Of a DNA stretch of 64,000 nt, positions 27,501 to 42,500 are shown piece by piece. The position numbers and the translations under genes are program-made. Position 1 is the stretch's first letter; each line of letters opens with the position of its first letter. The notes under the pieces are model-generated. The model was not told where the DNA came from, made no database searches, and saw only the letters and a program-made list of their open reading frames with translations. The DNA is from Mycteria americana (Eukaryota > Chordata > Aves > Ciconiiformes > Ciconiidae), in assembly GCF_035582795.1 (NCBI RefSeq), contig NC_134369.1, positions 58,218,001 to 58,282,000 of the forward strand, in the 5' to 3' direction.

Positions 27501-30500
27501 AAATATCTTGGATTTTAGAAGTGCATCTTATCAGAGAATTTGCTTTTTGATTGCTACATTCAGTTATTCACCATAAACTTGTTCAATTTGCAATACTGAT
27601 GTTAATCTACAATTCGATAAACTTACCCATGCCTGTAACAAAGTCTCTTCAGCTTTAATTCTGAGCAGTTTAACTGAGCAAGCCCAATAAGAATCCCAGC
27701 TAGTGTCCCCTGTAAGTGGAATATTTTGTTATCACACGAGTTTATTCATCCTGTACAATCTGTAGGCAAGAAGTCATTTCATCATCTCAACTCTTATTGC
27801 AGGTATTTCTGTCTAAACTGATTCTCCCCCAGTCTCCCAAATGCTAGTTGTTACAGAGCTATGAATTATGTTACATGAAAACTTGCAAAACAGGGAGTCT
27901 GGCTTAATCAGCTACTCTAAGAAAAACATCAGGATACAAGAGGACTTCCTCAGAAATATTAAGATATAACAGATTCTGTAAACATAGCTCTGGCATTAGT
28001 GTGTTCCAGGCATTCTAAAGCTGCTATTTCATGTTTTAATTTCTTTGGCAGCAGTGCAAATTCAAGAAGTTGCTTCTTTTACTTGTCCATATTTTCTTAC
28101 TGATTTCCCATGACAGAGTACAAATCTGGTTGTGCAAACAGGATTTTTTGAGGTCTGCTCTGTAAACTCAGTGTGATAACTAATACATATTTTAAAAATA
28201 ACTATGAGCATTTTTCTAATCTGTATTAGATTCTGCCATTGCCACTGAAGCCCATACATTACTAGACTGCACGGGAAGGAAACAAGGAGGGGCGGGGGGG
28301 GGAACCACAATACTTTATTCTGGCATTACTGAGGAAGAAAATAAAATGCACAGTTCTGGCATCACATAGTGGTATCATCCTTTGAGGGGCACCACAGCTG
28401 TGTGGAAAGATTTCCAGCCAGTCACTGAGTTGATAAATGTGACTTTCAAGTCTCATTCTGGGTTAATCATACCTGGAGGATCCACCCCCTAGTTTTCAAA
28501 TTAAGAGTAAAACAAGGTTAAGCTTTATTGAAACTAAGAAGGAAAAAAGAAAGAAAAAAAAAAAAAAAAAAAAAAAGGTTGTACATTTCTCAAGATCACA
28601 TCAATAATGAGTAGGGAGCATAAAAATATGCCCCAACTCATAGGGGAAAACACCTCAAAACAAACAATGTTAATTTTTTGTTCTACAGCATCAGCATTAT
28701 ACACAAACCTGATCCATTGACACATGTTTGCCGTGGTAATCAAGCCGTATTGGAACTTCTGATGTAAAACGAAATTCTCTGGGATATACAAAGGAAATTT
28801 TACAGTGAGAAACATGAAAAGGAAATAAAATTATCCTTCCAAAAAGAAACCCATCGTTTCCCATCCTCATGGAATAGGATGTCATAACCTTTTCTGTAAA
28901 TCATAAATCCTCGTGTTAGTACTTCAGAATAAGTGTACAAAATACAATGGAAAATTCAGCTTTTCTTGGTTTATTAACATATAGTCAAGGTTAGCACTTA
29001 TAATAAATTTAACAGTCCCGCAAAAGTGCTACTAATCCTGCAGGTGAACACCTTCCCTCAATTTTCATAGCATGAATTTCAGTTACAAAAAAAAAGAAGT
29101 ATGGCTAGTGATGGTTCTGTGGGCAAAATTTAGCCCTGCAGCTGAAAGTTATTAAAAAATTCTCTTGGTGATGTGATGAAATAGAACCACAGTAATTCTC
29201 CCATAATTTGGCTCTGCACTGCTTACCAAAGTACACATCTGTTGTTAGAGGCCCTTATGATCTGAATACACAAGAAACAAACCTCTGCATAATCACTTCC
29301 CAGTCAGGACTACATTAGAGTTTCTCTTGTGGTATGTTAATCTCATAACTCTCCCATGATATCCTTTTCCTTTATATACTCTCATCTCTGGTTATATTAG
29401 ATCTAATTTACATTGTTAGACATAAGAGTACAATAGACTGCTCTTTCTATTTATTTGTAAAACACCTCATTACTGGTTCTGTACATGGCAGAGCTTTAAT
29501 TAATTTTATTTTCTTGTGCACAGTAGTGTGCAAGAGTTAATTAAAAAAAAAAATCATTAGTTACCTTCCAGTAATAGAAACAAATACATTTGATTTCCAC
29601 AATCAGTCAATAAACAAACAAAAAAAATGCACCTTGTCAAAAGGTCTGAATAGTTTATCATCACACTTTCTTAAACATTCAGCAGACCAGCTGTGTGTCA
29701 CTGGAAATTTTGTAATGAAAGTTTACCTGAAAAATACTGGCTGATCACTGTATGATGTCACTTCTTGTGAGAAATGATGATCATCTCCATTAACCACATC
29801 CATAGAATCAATGCTACCATTTTCATTTGCTTGCTTGTGTGATGAGAAAGAAATGACTGGACTTGGGTCCTTAAGGCTGCTGACATGCCTGGCCAAACTA
29901 CACGTAACTTCAGCACCAGGAGACTTTTTAACTAAGGTAAGAAGTTACACACAGTAAACTGACTCAAATTTTTCACAGTAATTACAAACAAACTGTGTTT
30001 ATACAAATACTGTGTCCTTACTAAGCTCTAATGCTTATTAATAGGAATTACTAGCAGGACAATATTTAGATTCTCTTAGTAAGTGAGTATCTTAGTTATC
30101 AATAGAAATTATTACAAGAAGCTTAAGTTGAGGTTTATGCATCTGCATAAATACTCCATCTAGTTTTAATGGCAGTATTGCAGAGTACTTCATTACCTAC
30201 ACATTTCAGTATGACATCTCAATAGAAAAAGGTAAAATATAGCTGCTAACAAACTCACAAATATAGTTAATAGAGGAGATATGCTTTTCAATATATACTT
30301 GTTTTTGCATCAGAGTATGTAGTTGCTTACAAGTACTGCTTTAACTGCATACATACATTGTACTACTTATTTATAATCTTGAACTCTGTTTCTGTCTCTA
30401 GGGGTTACACAACTTCAAGCTATTAGACAGACATACTCTTTTACGCAAGAGGTATTAAATAATGTATTTATCTAATAATAACTCCTAGTATCATATACAC

Positions 30501-33500
30501 AGTCCTCAATTTTTTCAGAAGTTATTAGATATGCTCCAATTTTGTTGAAACCTTTTATACAATGGAGATCCCAGGTGTTGAAGACCTTTGTTGGTATTTA
30601 TAAAATGCAAAACTAAAATACCCAAAGTTTCTGTGTTCTAACAAATTAGTTACTAACGTTGGGGTTTGGTCACTAACATAAGTTCTTTTACACACATGAG
30701 ATTCACACAGACATTCACACACATTAAAGAAGAAAGAAGAAGCACTTTCACATTGGATGTTTGGAAATTATACCTTCAGGATCCGGAGTAACCAAGAGTT
30801 CTACTTCTGTAGAGAGGCTAGTGAAAAAATCCTTCAGGAAAAACAAGGCATCCTAATGTCAAAAATAAAATACAATCAGGTTAAAAAAAACCCAAAAAAA
30901 CCAAAAACAAACCCCCTCCCCCAATTCTCTAAAAAATATTATCTACTATTCCAGCTCTGTATTTCTATACGGATATGAATCAAAACACATTTCTTCTTTT
31001 TGATCCTTTAAAAAGTGCAGAAGCCACATAGGAATCTAGAACAGAAACCAGAAAGACCCTCTTGGTCATCGCCCCCTGCTACATATAGTATGATTGCATA
31101 ATCTGTCTAGCTCTGTCTTAAAACTCCAGGGTTGTTTTCATCATCTACTCTCATTTTGGAGACTGTTCCGGAACCCAAGTGTTTTAATGGCTATAAACTT
31201 TTCTCTGATTTCCAATAGAAGGGTATTCAAGTATAGTTTATATTCATCTCCAATACTGCCAATGTCAGGCAAATTATTCCAGATCAAACCTTGCCACTGC
31301 TTCATTAAAAGTCATTAATATCTCTGCTGTTAATGTCTTGTCAGCCAGATGCATCACACTGGTGCCCCGTTCATGCTATAATTCACGACATCTGGACTTT
31401 CTTTTCCTTTTTTTGTTTCCAACTGATAAGCAGACAGCTTAAGTAGTAATAACAAGAATTTCTAACATGACTGCATGCAGCTCTGTGCTTCCAAGAAAGC
31501 TGTGGTTAATTTTGCAGAAGTTGTAAAGGTGAATTTTGTTTATGGTACAAGATAAAAGGCTTAGAAAAGTAATCAAGAGGGAACATATTTCCTCACTAGG
31601 TGGCAGTATTTCCATGCTATTTTTCTATATGAAATTATTACAAACTATAGAGTTCAATTTTTCTAACAGTAAAATAAAAACCTGGTCTCTAATATGTGTG
31701 GAGGTAAACAGAAGGTAGGTATGTAATTCCTAACTATGCTCTTGAAAAAAAAGGTATCTCTATGCAGATGACAAATTAAGCAAGAAATGCCTCAACAAAG
31801 AATAATAACTGCACTTTAAATTTGAATGCACAAACATATGTAGCTTCCTTACTGGTGTAGAAAAAAAAAAAAACAACCAACTATTTCTTGAGTATATGAA
31901 AAATACTTTGCACAAAGGCTTGCTAAAGAAAGTAAAACAATTTCTCCCATTTCTGTTCTTCATACCACTGCAGTTGATAGCGAGACCAAAGCCTTCAGAG
32001 TATAGAAGCAGTCTTCAAGTGTTGAGTGCCCCTGACTAAAATGTTGTGAACAGCTTCTGGATTAATGATTAATTTTTTTCAATTAAAAACACCAAAGACA
32101 CTTCATGTACAAACAAAACAAGATCATTCCAGAATAAGTATATGCTTTTTAAAAGCCATTATTTCAAAACATTAGAGATCATCAGAATTCTCAGGAGGTA
32201 AACCGGTATTACTGAGTAAACAGCCAGGTCCATAGATATTCTTAGTTTTTCAATTAAAAAAAAAGGCTAACCTCTGTAATAGCTGGAGCAGAAGGCAAGT
32301 TCTAACATGGATATAAACAGAGTGGCAGAGATCCAAAGATATGTGTGACTGATCATAAATCAAAAAGGTATTAAATGAAGAAAACAACCCCATAAAACAT
32401 GTATGATGGGTACAAGTATCTGGTAAAAAAAACAGTATCAATAAATAAATAAAAATTTATTTTATTTTTTTGCATTGGCACAACCAACCTGGTCAATATT
32501 GAGGCGAAGTGGCATTAGTGAAACACGTAAACAACATTCCTGCGGGGATCTGCCAGACTCTGGACGGACATGTAATGCTTTAACTGTTAACTGAGAAAAA
32601 GCAATAAGATAAATAAAAGTAGCAACATTCACAATTATTAAACCTCGGAACACTAACTAGGAAAAACATTTACTGCAAAGCCTCTGTACTAATCTGATTC
32701 CCCTTACCACTATAAAGCTAGTGTTGAATAAATAACTTATTATGGATATTATAAAAAAGAAAGTTAAAATAAGAAAACCCAAAAAACCAATTTCATAAAT
32801 CCTTTGTAGAACCTGTAAGATACAGTGTATCATAAAACTGCAACTCTACATGTGTAGTGAAAAGTGTAATCATACTCATAAAAGCAGATGTTTGTTCAAA
32901 ACCAAAATCTGAAAGCTACCAAAGCAGTCTTGCACATCTACTTTTTTTAAACTGACAGAATCTCAAAAACATTTATACCTGACACACTAATAGTCAAACT
33001 GCCTTTTTAATTAGTTTTAATATCCACAAGGAGTCAAGCAAATAACTATCAACAAGTTATATTACTTCAATGTTCTATGACCTTATGTGCCTCCTTCTGC
33101 AAGATTAAGACATGTATACAATCTCCACAATGATAGTTCAACCACTATAATTATAATAAATTAACATATTCTATAACTGTACCATGTTTGAATGCGCTTT
33201 TCTGGGCATCTCCTTACTGCAGTAGAGATAGAGAAATTTATTCATCTGTGATGTAGCTAAGCGATCTCTAATCTCCAGGTCTTGAACAATAAAAACCTGC
33301 CGTGACACTGGCTGCTCCAAGAGACTGGATTCACCTTCTGCACCACCTGGAGGGTATACCTCATGCTGGAATTTCACCTTTTAAAAAGGAAAGAAAAACA
33401 GCATAATCAGCTTCAGTGAAAAACAACCTTTAACAACAGAATATTACTTTAAAAAACCAACCAAACAAAAAAACCAAAAAACCTCAAAACAAAACAAAAA

Positions 33501-36500
33501 ACCCCACAACCATGCTGCACATAAGAACTTGAAAAGCTGTCTACTATTTTAAATTTACAGGAATAATATTAGGATTTCTGAAAACTATTCAGATTTTTGC
33601 ATGTCTAGCAGTAGAATTATTCCAATTCCTAGTTGTGTACACGTTCATATTTTAGGATGCAAATTCAAGCCAAAACAAAGAGTCAGTGTAAGACAAAGAA
33701 CAAGTTTTGCTTTTTGTTTTAATATCAACTCTGCTTTTTCCTCTCAATCCTGGCATCTATCTTACATCACGCCAAAGCCCATACCAGGCAATCTTGCAGT
33801 TCTTGAATCCTGCACCTTCTACGCTTAGGAAAGTAAGATTTCTTCTTCTTCCCTACCAATAGACTTCTCAAGTAGCTTCCAGTCTCAGTTTCCTTTTTCT
33901 TTACTCATTTTAGTCTACATAAATTCTAATCCATTACCTTTCTTAAATTCTAAAGAATTCTGAATTCTCTCCTTTTCCTCATCTCTTGATGTAGTTCTCT
34001 TTTTCAATCAAAGACCTGTGGTTACCTACAAATCATTCCCTGTCTCAATAACTTCGGCAGCATCCTTGCCTGCAATGTAATGAAGCAGAGCACACATAGC
34101 AAGCAGAACAGTGGCCTCTACTGGCCAGATACTGAGATGTTAAGAAACATTGTGTTTACATGCCCTGTACTCAAGATACATGGGATAATGAACATTTGAA
34201 GAGAAAAACAGACGTTTGTCATAAACACTGCTCAGAAACTTTATGTTTTTGACACCCTTCTTTTCTCCTCAATTTCTTGTTTAAACATTGTTGTTGTTGT
34301 TGTTATTATTATTATTAAGCCTTGTACCAAGTTAGGGGTACAAGTAGGGGGAAAAAAAAGACTTTATGCCTCAGTACTAACACCAACTCATTAAGTACCT
34401 GCAAATTAAGAGAGATTGCTATACTTCTACATATTAATTTTTCCACATGGAATATTAAATGCTTCCTTTTTTCTTCTTTTTTATTGCAATGTCATGGTTT
34501 TTCTAGAAAAGGCTAAAATAAGTATCAAACATTTCTGGCAAGTTTGAAGTGCTAATGGGATGAATTTTAAGCTCTAGAAATGCACATAGACTATAAAAGG
34601 AATTTGGTTTTATGTAGTACCTTTCATGTTTACGGAAATGTTTGACAAAACCAAATTTCATGTTAAATGGATAAATAACAAAACCTTTCTAAAATAAGGT
34701 TAACTCCTTGCCAATATTCTTCACAGAGCCAGAATCAAGCATCTACTTTCTACATTAGAGCTAAGCACAGGCTTAAAAACAAAGGTAACATACTTATGCC
34801 TGAAGGGTGCTACATATGTTAGGGGAAATACAGCAATGATATTGTGATATAACTGGATGTTATTTAATATCCAATTATCATCAACACTGAGTGTCTCAAC
34901 AGATGTACATCCCAGTTATTTTGTTAGAACATTTAATTTTGTAATAGGTGTATCAATTCGGAGTAGAACTGAAGACAGAAAAACAGAACAGCATTTGTAA
35001 AACATGGTTGTTATAATAAATAAAAACTTTAAGAATATAATAAATATCCTTCGTCTTTAGAAACATGTTTATTCAGCAAGTAAATAATACTATACTAGAA
35101 GAACAAACACATTTTTTGTTAAACAAATCCTAAATTCATCACCTTCAAAGTGATTGCTTAGATGTAGATACTAATGGAAGAAATCCTACTGAATTCTAAT
35201 GGAAAGCTATTATCAAACAGATATAACACGTAAAGATATTCACACACAGACAGTCATGGCTGAAGCTGTTTCTATCCTTGCTTAACTGTTTCACCTTGCT
35301 TAACTGTATTTCCATTAGGAAGTCTGGGTTTCTTCCTCTTCCCCCACATGCTGTACTCCGTCCATGCCTCGTTGGTGTATGAGAAGGAGAACTATGGGGA
35401 CTTCTGGGGAAATAAAACAGAAAAATATGCTTTCGCAGATTAAACTTAAATCTATCTCACTGTTAATCTAACACCAAAAGCATGTATGTTTCACTGGATA
35501 TAACTTATTAGTATTGTAATGGTTACAAGAGAAAAATAATAGAAAATACCCCAAAAAAATACTGGAAGTTGTGTTACTGTTAATCAAACACTTCCTTTTT
35601 ATTGTTCAAGTAATGCAGACTTAAGCAGAATGCTAGGTGTTTGCTTCCCACCAAATTAACATTCATAAAACATTTCCTTAACTTTGGCTGTGATAATATT
35701 AATTACTCTTTAGCTTACATGACATCCTGAAAACCAGACTCCAGCTACCATAGCAATAGTCTCTTATGCTCCATAAGCCCCAACCTCTCTAGGAAAATTT
35801 AATTTCTAATATAACCCTTAAAAGCAAACCCATCCCTCCGTCCCCAAAAAAACACCAAAACCAAACCCAGCTTGTCCAGGTTAAGACACAGGAAAAATAC
35901 TGTGTGGAGCTAAACTGAATAAGAAGATTCTAGGTGATCTTTAAGGTCCCTTCCAACCCAAACCATTCTACGACTGATTCCTTGTGAGGAGGGAGCAAAG
36001 AAGCAAGTGAGGGAGACTTGAGATTGAATAGTGAGATTAACCTCAAATCAAAGGAAAATTAAGTATTTTTAAATTTTCTAGTCTACAGGATTACATCAAA
36101 CACTTACATGAAACTTTTAGCTGGAGATGTTGGTGGTGCAGTCCCAAAATCCCTTCCACCATACAGATGCCAAATAAGAGAGATTTCTTTTACAACATAG
36201 CGTACCAGAGGAACAGGAAAATGAAGTGGAGCTTTGCTTGTATCTGTTTTTTTAATAGGTTGGCTGAAATGATTTTCCTTTATGATAATTGCATCATCAA
36301 CCATTATTTTTATTACTGGCTCTTCCTCTTTTTCCTAATTAAAAAAAAAAAAGTATACAGCATTGAGAAGGTGAAATCTGCTTTCTTTATTGAGATGTCT
36401 AATTCTTTCCTATGAAAAGAAGATAAACTATTCCGTACTGTCTTCTAAAGCTTATACAACACAGGCTTGGTTTACGAATGAATCTTATAAAGTAACTTAA

Positions 36501-39500
36501 AGACAAAAGCACACAAAAATAAACTAGAAGCTGAGAAGTAGTTGAAAAAAAATTCCTTATCCAAACCGTAAACAAAACAAAACAAGAGTTGAAAACAAAC
36601 AAAAAACCATGAAGAGCCCAGGCTACCATATTAGCGCTTTTGGAAACAAACAAGCTCAAAAACAACTGGGCAAATACAGCTTCTAATCAGGGATCCAGAA
36701 TTACTTCTGTCTATTAAGAGGAATACAACCAGAGATACTATGAAAAACATGAAGACAAGCTGTTTTCAAAGAGTTTGAGTATAGTTTCCTAAACCTTTTA
36801 ATGCAGTGGACAGACAGCGGTGTAAGGGTGACACACAAACTTTTCTCTGAGGTTTGTCAAGGATCTTAGGCCCATAAAAGCATTGAAAGCTTAGACTATG
36901 AGAGCAATCAATAAAAGATTAGAAGATGTGCAAAGCTGCTATTTTGATAAATACTGAATTTTGCTTAAAACATTTGTTTTTCTAACTATGCCATTATTGT
37001 AAGCCAAAATGGCAATGATAAAACATGACTAAAACATAGGAAAACTGCCAATATAGTTTAAAGTAATATTTCGATCAGAGAACAATTACATACTGCTGAG
37101 ATACAGAAAAATCATATATATTTGAAAATACATGCATTCATTCCTAACAGTAACAATGCATGAAGTCCTTTCAAACAGAAATACTATTTTTCTGCTACTC
37201 TGCCCACTGATAAAAATATCACTAAGCAATCACAAAAGGCTATGAAGTCTAATTTGTCCAGGTCTTACATAGGCTTTTCTCTAATTCAGTTTACATATGG
37301 ATTTTTTTAGTAATTCTCAAAGCTTCTTACAGCAACAGCAACTTTGGGTGCAAAAAGAATGCAGAAATCATCACTTTCTGTGGGAACATCTCCCATGGCC
37401 TCATTTATCAGGTGATGAGTGAATGAAACGTAAGTGGGACTTGGATCTTGTGAGACATTTCCACTTTCGTCTGGAAACAGGAAGAGATCTGAGCAAGATG
37501 GCTCCTGAGTTTGAGATCTGTCATCCAAAACTCCTGGGAGTTGAAGGAGGGTCAAGAAAAAACATGTTTCAGTGGAAAAATCTTTACAAAATATGAAAAT
37601 ATGAACAAAACAACATAAGTTAACTAAAATTTGTTACTTCACTTACATCAAGAGAATTTACTTATTATATCTTGAATGAATTCCTACTATAAATAAAATA
37701 CAATTTTCAAAAATTAATCTAGTGCACAATTGAAAGTGATTACAATACAATCATAACTAGGTACCAGTAGAGATGAACTGACAAAATAGAGAAAAACTGT
37801 TTGTAAAAAAACCCACAGATATAAAAAAAAAAAAAAAACCAACCAAAACAAAACACAAAAACATTTTTGTGTCCAAGTTTCTCATTCTGGTAGTAAGACC
37901 ACAGCATCAATAACTTTCAGTACTACACTGACTGCTCACCTTCCACCATCAAAAAGGGGACCAGACGTCATGGAAATAGTGAAAACCTCTATTTGCAGTA
38001 CAAAATCCTTAGACAATTTAAACCTGGATTTAACTCTAGCCATGATGCAGAAGCCATAATCCTGTTAAAATCAATTATCTTGTTCTATCTGCTAATTGAA
38101 AGATTTCCTCATAGCTGAAAGTTCTTTCTGTGACTCAGAACTGTATCAGCCTCCTGGACTGCCTTCATACACAGAACAGAGGTCTTTGATTCCTTCACAC
38201 TGCAGTATGCCATATAAACTTACACCCATACTAACTTACACTCCTAGAGAATTTGAGGTCTTGACAAGAGTCCCACAAAGTCAGATTCCTTCCTTGCCGT
38301 TTTCAGTATCTCAGTAATGTGTATTTAACTAGAATCTTAAATTACTTTTGCATTACTGTTATTAAAAGCAAGAAGCTGTTTGATAGTTTGAAGACTTCAG
38401 ACATCAAAGGTCCACTCCCATTCTTGTTGCAGCATCTCTACATACGCAAAACTTTCAAACCCACTTTCCTTCCAGAAAGGTCGTACTTTATGTGTAGTTA
38501 TGCCTCCAGAGGATTCTTACCATTAGACTCGGGCTTCATGGCAGAAGCAGTCTGTTGAGTCTCAATTTCTTCCATTGCATCACTCATCAAATCCCGTAAA
38601 ATCTGTTGCTCTGATTCAGCGAGCAGTGGTCCATGGGAAGACGGTTGGCTAAAGGTCTCTACCTGTAGGAGAAGAACTATACATAGTTACGTCTTAAAAG
38701 ACAACTGCAATATCGTGTTGAGTAAGATTTTGCTAGAACGGCGTCATACACAGCTCCTAAACTGTAAGAATTAACACGTTAACTTTATAAATAATCAAGT
38801 GAGCTGAAACTCCGAGTTAGATGATTCACAGAGTAGGTTAGAACATTATGGTTCAGGGTATTTAGATCAGAATACTTGGACAGCTTGTATATGTCCTGGA
38901 ATTACCTTCTTTAGATAAGAATAAAGTACAATAGGTAAACAGAACAAAATATTTTATAATATTAAGTAGTGACCACAGCAGGAAAAAAAAGGCACGACTT
39001 TACTCTCAAATATATTTTAAGTTAGATGCAGTCTGTTAATTTCTTTGGAGGAAATGTCATAGTCTTTGGAAATAGAACGGGGATATCAAAATTAAAACAT
39101 ATTACCAGGGAGTGTAAAGTTAAGTTGATATTATTGTGCCATTTCATACCTTCATTTTTGGCTTGCTAACTCCACGTTTAACCTCTGTCTTAGCGGGTGG
39201 ATGTAAATCACCGTAGCTTGCAATATACTGTATAAGATTCATTAGTGCAGCACATGAATCGGAGCAGGTACGAATATGGATTACATCACTGGAACAGTGC
39301 AGCTCAAAACGTGGTTTAGTCTAGACACCAACAATAAAAAGATAAGAATACACTTCAAATCAACCTAAGGTTCCATAAAAATAGCATCTATACACAGTTG
39401 TTTCTAAATTAACTTACTTAACTAGTCAAAAAGGACATTAAAAAATAGTACACAAACTGAAAAACCTTCCTTGATTCTAAGTATAATAAAGTAATTTTCA

Positions 39501-42500
39501 AATCACAATCTGTCATGGAAATCTTACATTTTATTTTATTTGTGATTAAATACTTACTCTTTCCCCATCAGAATCAGAATCAGATTTTACTGTTGTAATG
39601 GTTAGTTCCAGCAGGCCCATATCCATAACACGAACATAATCTGAAAGACAATGAGTAATTAAAAAAAAAAAAAATATATATATTAAGACTTAATACAAAC
39701 ATCATCTTACTACGCATTTTTGGTTATTAAACCATTAGAAATAGCATGAGCATAAAAAGGTACCTTTCTTTGTCAAAACCTTTTATATCTTTGCATTTCC
39801 TTCTTTTATAAGGGTAACTCTCAGAGTTTAAGTTTCAGCTACTCAAATCAAGAACTCAAATCTTTTCAATCCAATATATCACTCCCACTGCCACCATCTG
39901 TATGCACTGTAATCTTTTAAGATATTTATCCTTATCCCATTTGTGTGAGTTAGAGAAGTAGAGGCACACAGAAGTTGGGTGACTAAGCATCCTAGCAGTT
40001 TTTTAGCTGAAGTGAGAGAGAGGACATTTTCACATTGTATTAATCTTTCAGTACCATGAATAACTTATTTCCCCTCTTTCTTGTTTAAAGAAAACAGGCA
40101 TGTTTTCTTTAAACTGCCTCTTTCTTTACTCTGCCCTTTGCTAGAGATCTCTTACCTAAGCTAAATACACACATTTGTGGGCACAGGGTTTCATTATTTC
40201 TCCAATTCATTTGTTAAGCATTGATTCAAGTTCCTCAGTCCTTAAAGGCTGTTACAAAATGAACGAGAGCAAACCAGTAAGTATCATTCTTTTCAGAACC
40301 TAGAACTCTGTGCCATATAATACCTTTCAAGTTATTAGAATATGTATCTCACAGAAAAGAGATCTCTTTTCTATGAGGATTTCTTTCTGTGACAACTCCA
40401 GATCTTTTAAAATACGCTTTTTTCAAATACCCATTATGGAACTGTAAAAAGAAAAGGAAGGACTTGCAAGTTGCTGTACTCTGACATACCTCTGCATCCA
40501 TAAATCCAAACTAGAGCACTCAGACTTTCATCAACACTGCGTTATTCATTCATATTCAACTTGCTGATCCTTATCTCCTCAGACCTCTTCAATAACCTTT
40601 ATATATGCTGAATATGCCCGTAATTTTGTTTCTTTAGGCTCTGCAATTCATTAGTCACATCTAAAACATCCTTACCTCTATGGAGGTTCACTGTAACAGT
40701 GTTGCACTTGTCAGATAGATGTAAAGCAGCTTCATCTAAAATTATCCTGAAAGATAAAAAAAAAAAATGAAATAAACATGCTAGAGAAATGCTGTGCAAT
40801 TCAGCAGACAAAAGAAATTAATGTGGAAAAAAAAATATTTAAAAACACAAATATATCTAGCATATCTTAAATCCAAACTCTTCACTTTAACCTTTCATAA
40901 TTTCCAAATCCATTCGTAATTAACCACTGCAAGATATTTTCGCCATCACTAATTATATTTTATTTGCATTTCAATTTATATATTTGATCCTTCCTAGAAT
41001 GAAAAGTAATGCTTTTGGCATACAGAATTAACACTTCTTATTTCCTTTTTTGCCTTTTTTCTTTTTAATAAAGTAACAGACACATTTGTTTCAAAGATCA
41101 TTTATAAGGTTTTATCCATAGAAATAAGCAATTTGGCAGACGTTTCACATCAGAACAGGCATAACAGAATGAATATTCAACTAAAGTTGCAAGAAAAATT
41201 ATTTAAAAGTTACAGAGATGTTTAGTAATCACTAAATATTTCCTTAATTAATATACCGTCTCCAAATAACAAATCTTTAAGAATTAATCTTAAGGTGCTA
41301 CTAATTAACAAAATAGACACAATTTCATTTCAAGACATCTTTCAACCTTATTAAAAATTGCAGAATTGCTAGTTGTTAAAGAAAGCAATACAACTAAAAA
41401 TAAAAAGGATTTAACCTAATAAACAGAAGGATTATACATAAGCAAAGTATATTTGAAAAGATGCAAACCAGCGTGATCATTTACACAACACAAATGCTTC
41501 TTAAGTCAAAAAAGCAGACAGGCATTACAAGTTTTACAGGAGCTTCCATGTTTCACAATCACTTAAATTATACCTGAGAGTAGAAGAGGATTTATCTACT
41601 GCAACACTGCTGGAAATGCTGAAAGTTTCAACAGTAAGTAGAGATCTGACTGGCAAAAACAAGGGCCTAAAAACAAATAGGAAAAAAAAAAAAATTAATT
41701 ATCTGTACCTATTTAGAAGTGCAATCAAAGTCTTACAGGTTACCTAACTAGATCTTCCCAGGCCTAGACAAGTGCTTATCCTACTTTAAAGTGCTTACAG
41801 TTTAAGGGATTTCTGGTAAGTACTTTTTCCAAACAAGTCTAAACAAATATTCTTTACAATATGCAAACTCGAACATTCCTAAAGAATAAATATATAGCCG
41901 CAGTGCCACCAAGTGACATACACTTGCATTTTATTTACCTGTAATCAAGAGCACAACTCCACAGATGTACATGAAAAGTTGTAATTGTAGCTGGAGGATT
42001 ATATCCCAGAACAGGCTCATCAGAAATATTCAAAAAATATAAAATCTAAAAATCACAAACATATTATTATAATACTTCAATATCTTTTAAATTAATAAAC
42101 TATTACGCATTAGAAAAGAGAAAATCTGTAACAGGTATGACAATAAAATGTTTGATTTGTAGAAGGAAAAGGGAGTGAACAATCTCAGCTATTTAAAGGT
42201 GCTTACCTGGTACCTGAATATAGAAAAGCACGAAATGTAAACAGGGCAAAAAAAATACAACATGCAAACTGCAGCCTCAAAGGTATGGAAAAGACCAATC
42301 CACAAAGCCTAAGTGGCTACTTGTACAACGCCTCACAATGCATTTTTAAAGCATTTCCCAAATACAGTCTCATTCATCCATCTTTGCAGTTGTTATTATA
42401 GTGGTTTTATTGTCTTTGTTCTCTTTATCTGAAAAGCCAACTCTTCTTGAAGATAACTTTAACAATGTACAGTATTACAAGTTATCTCTCGGAAAATATG

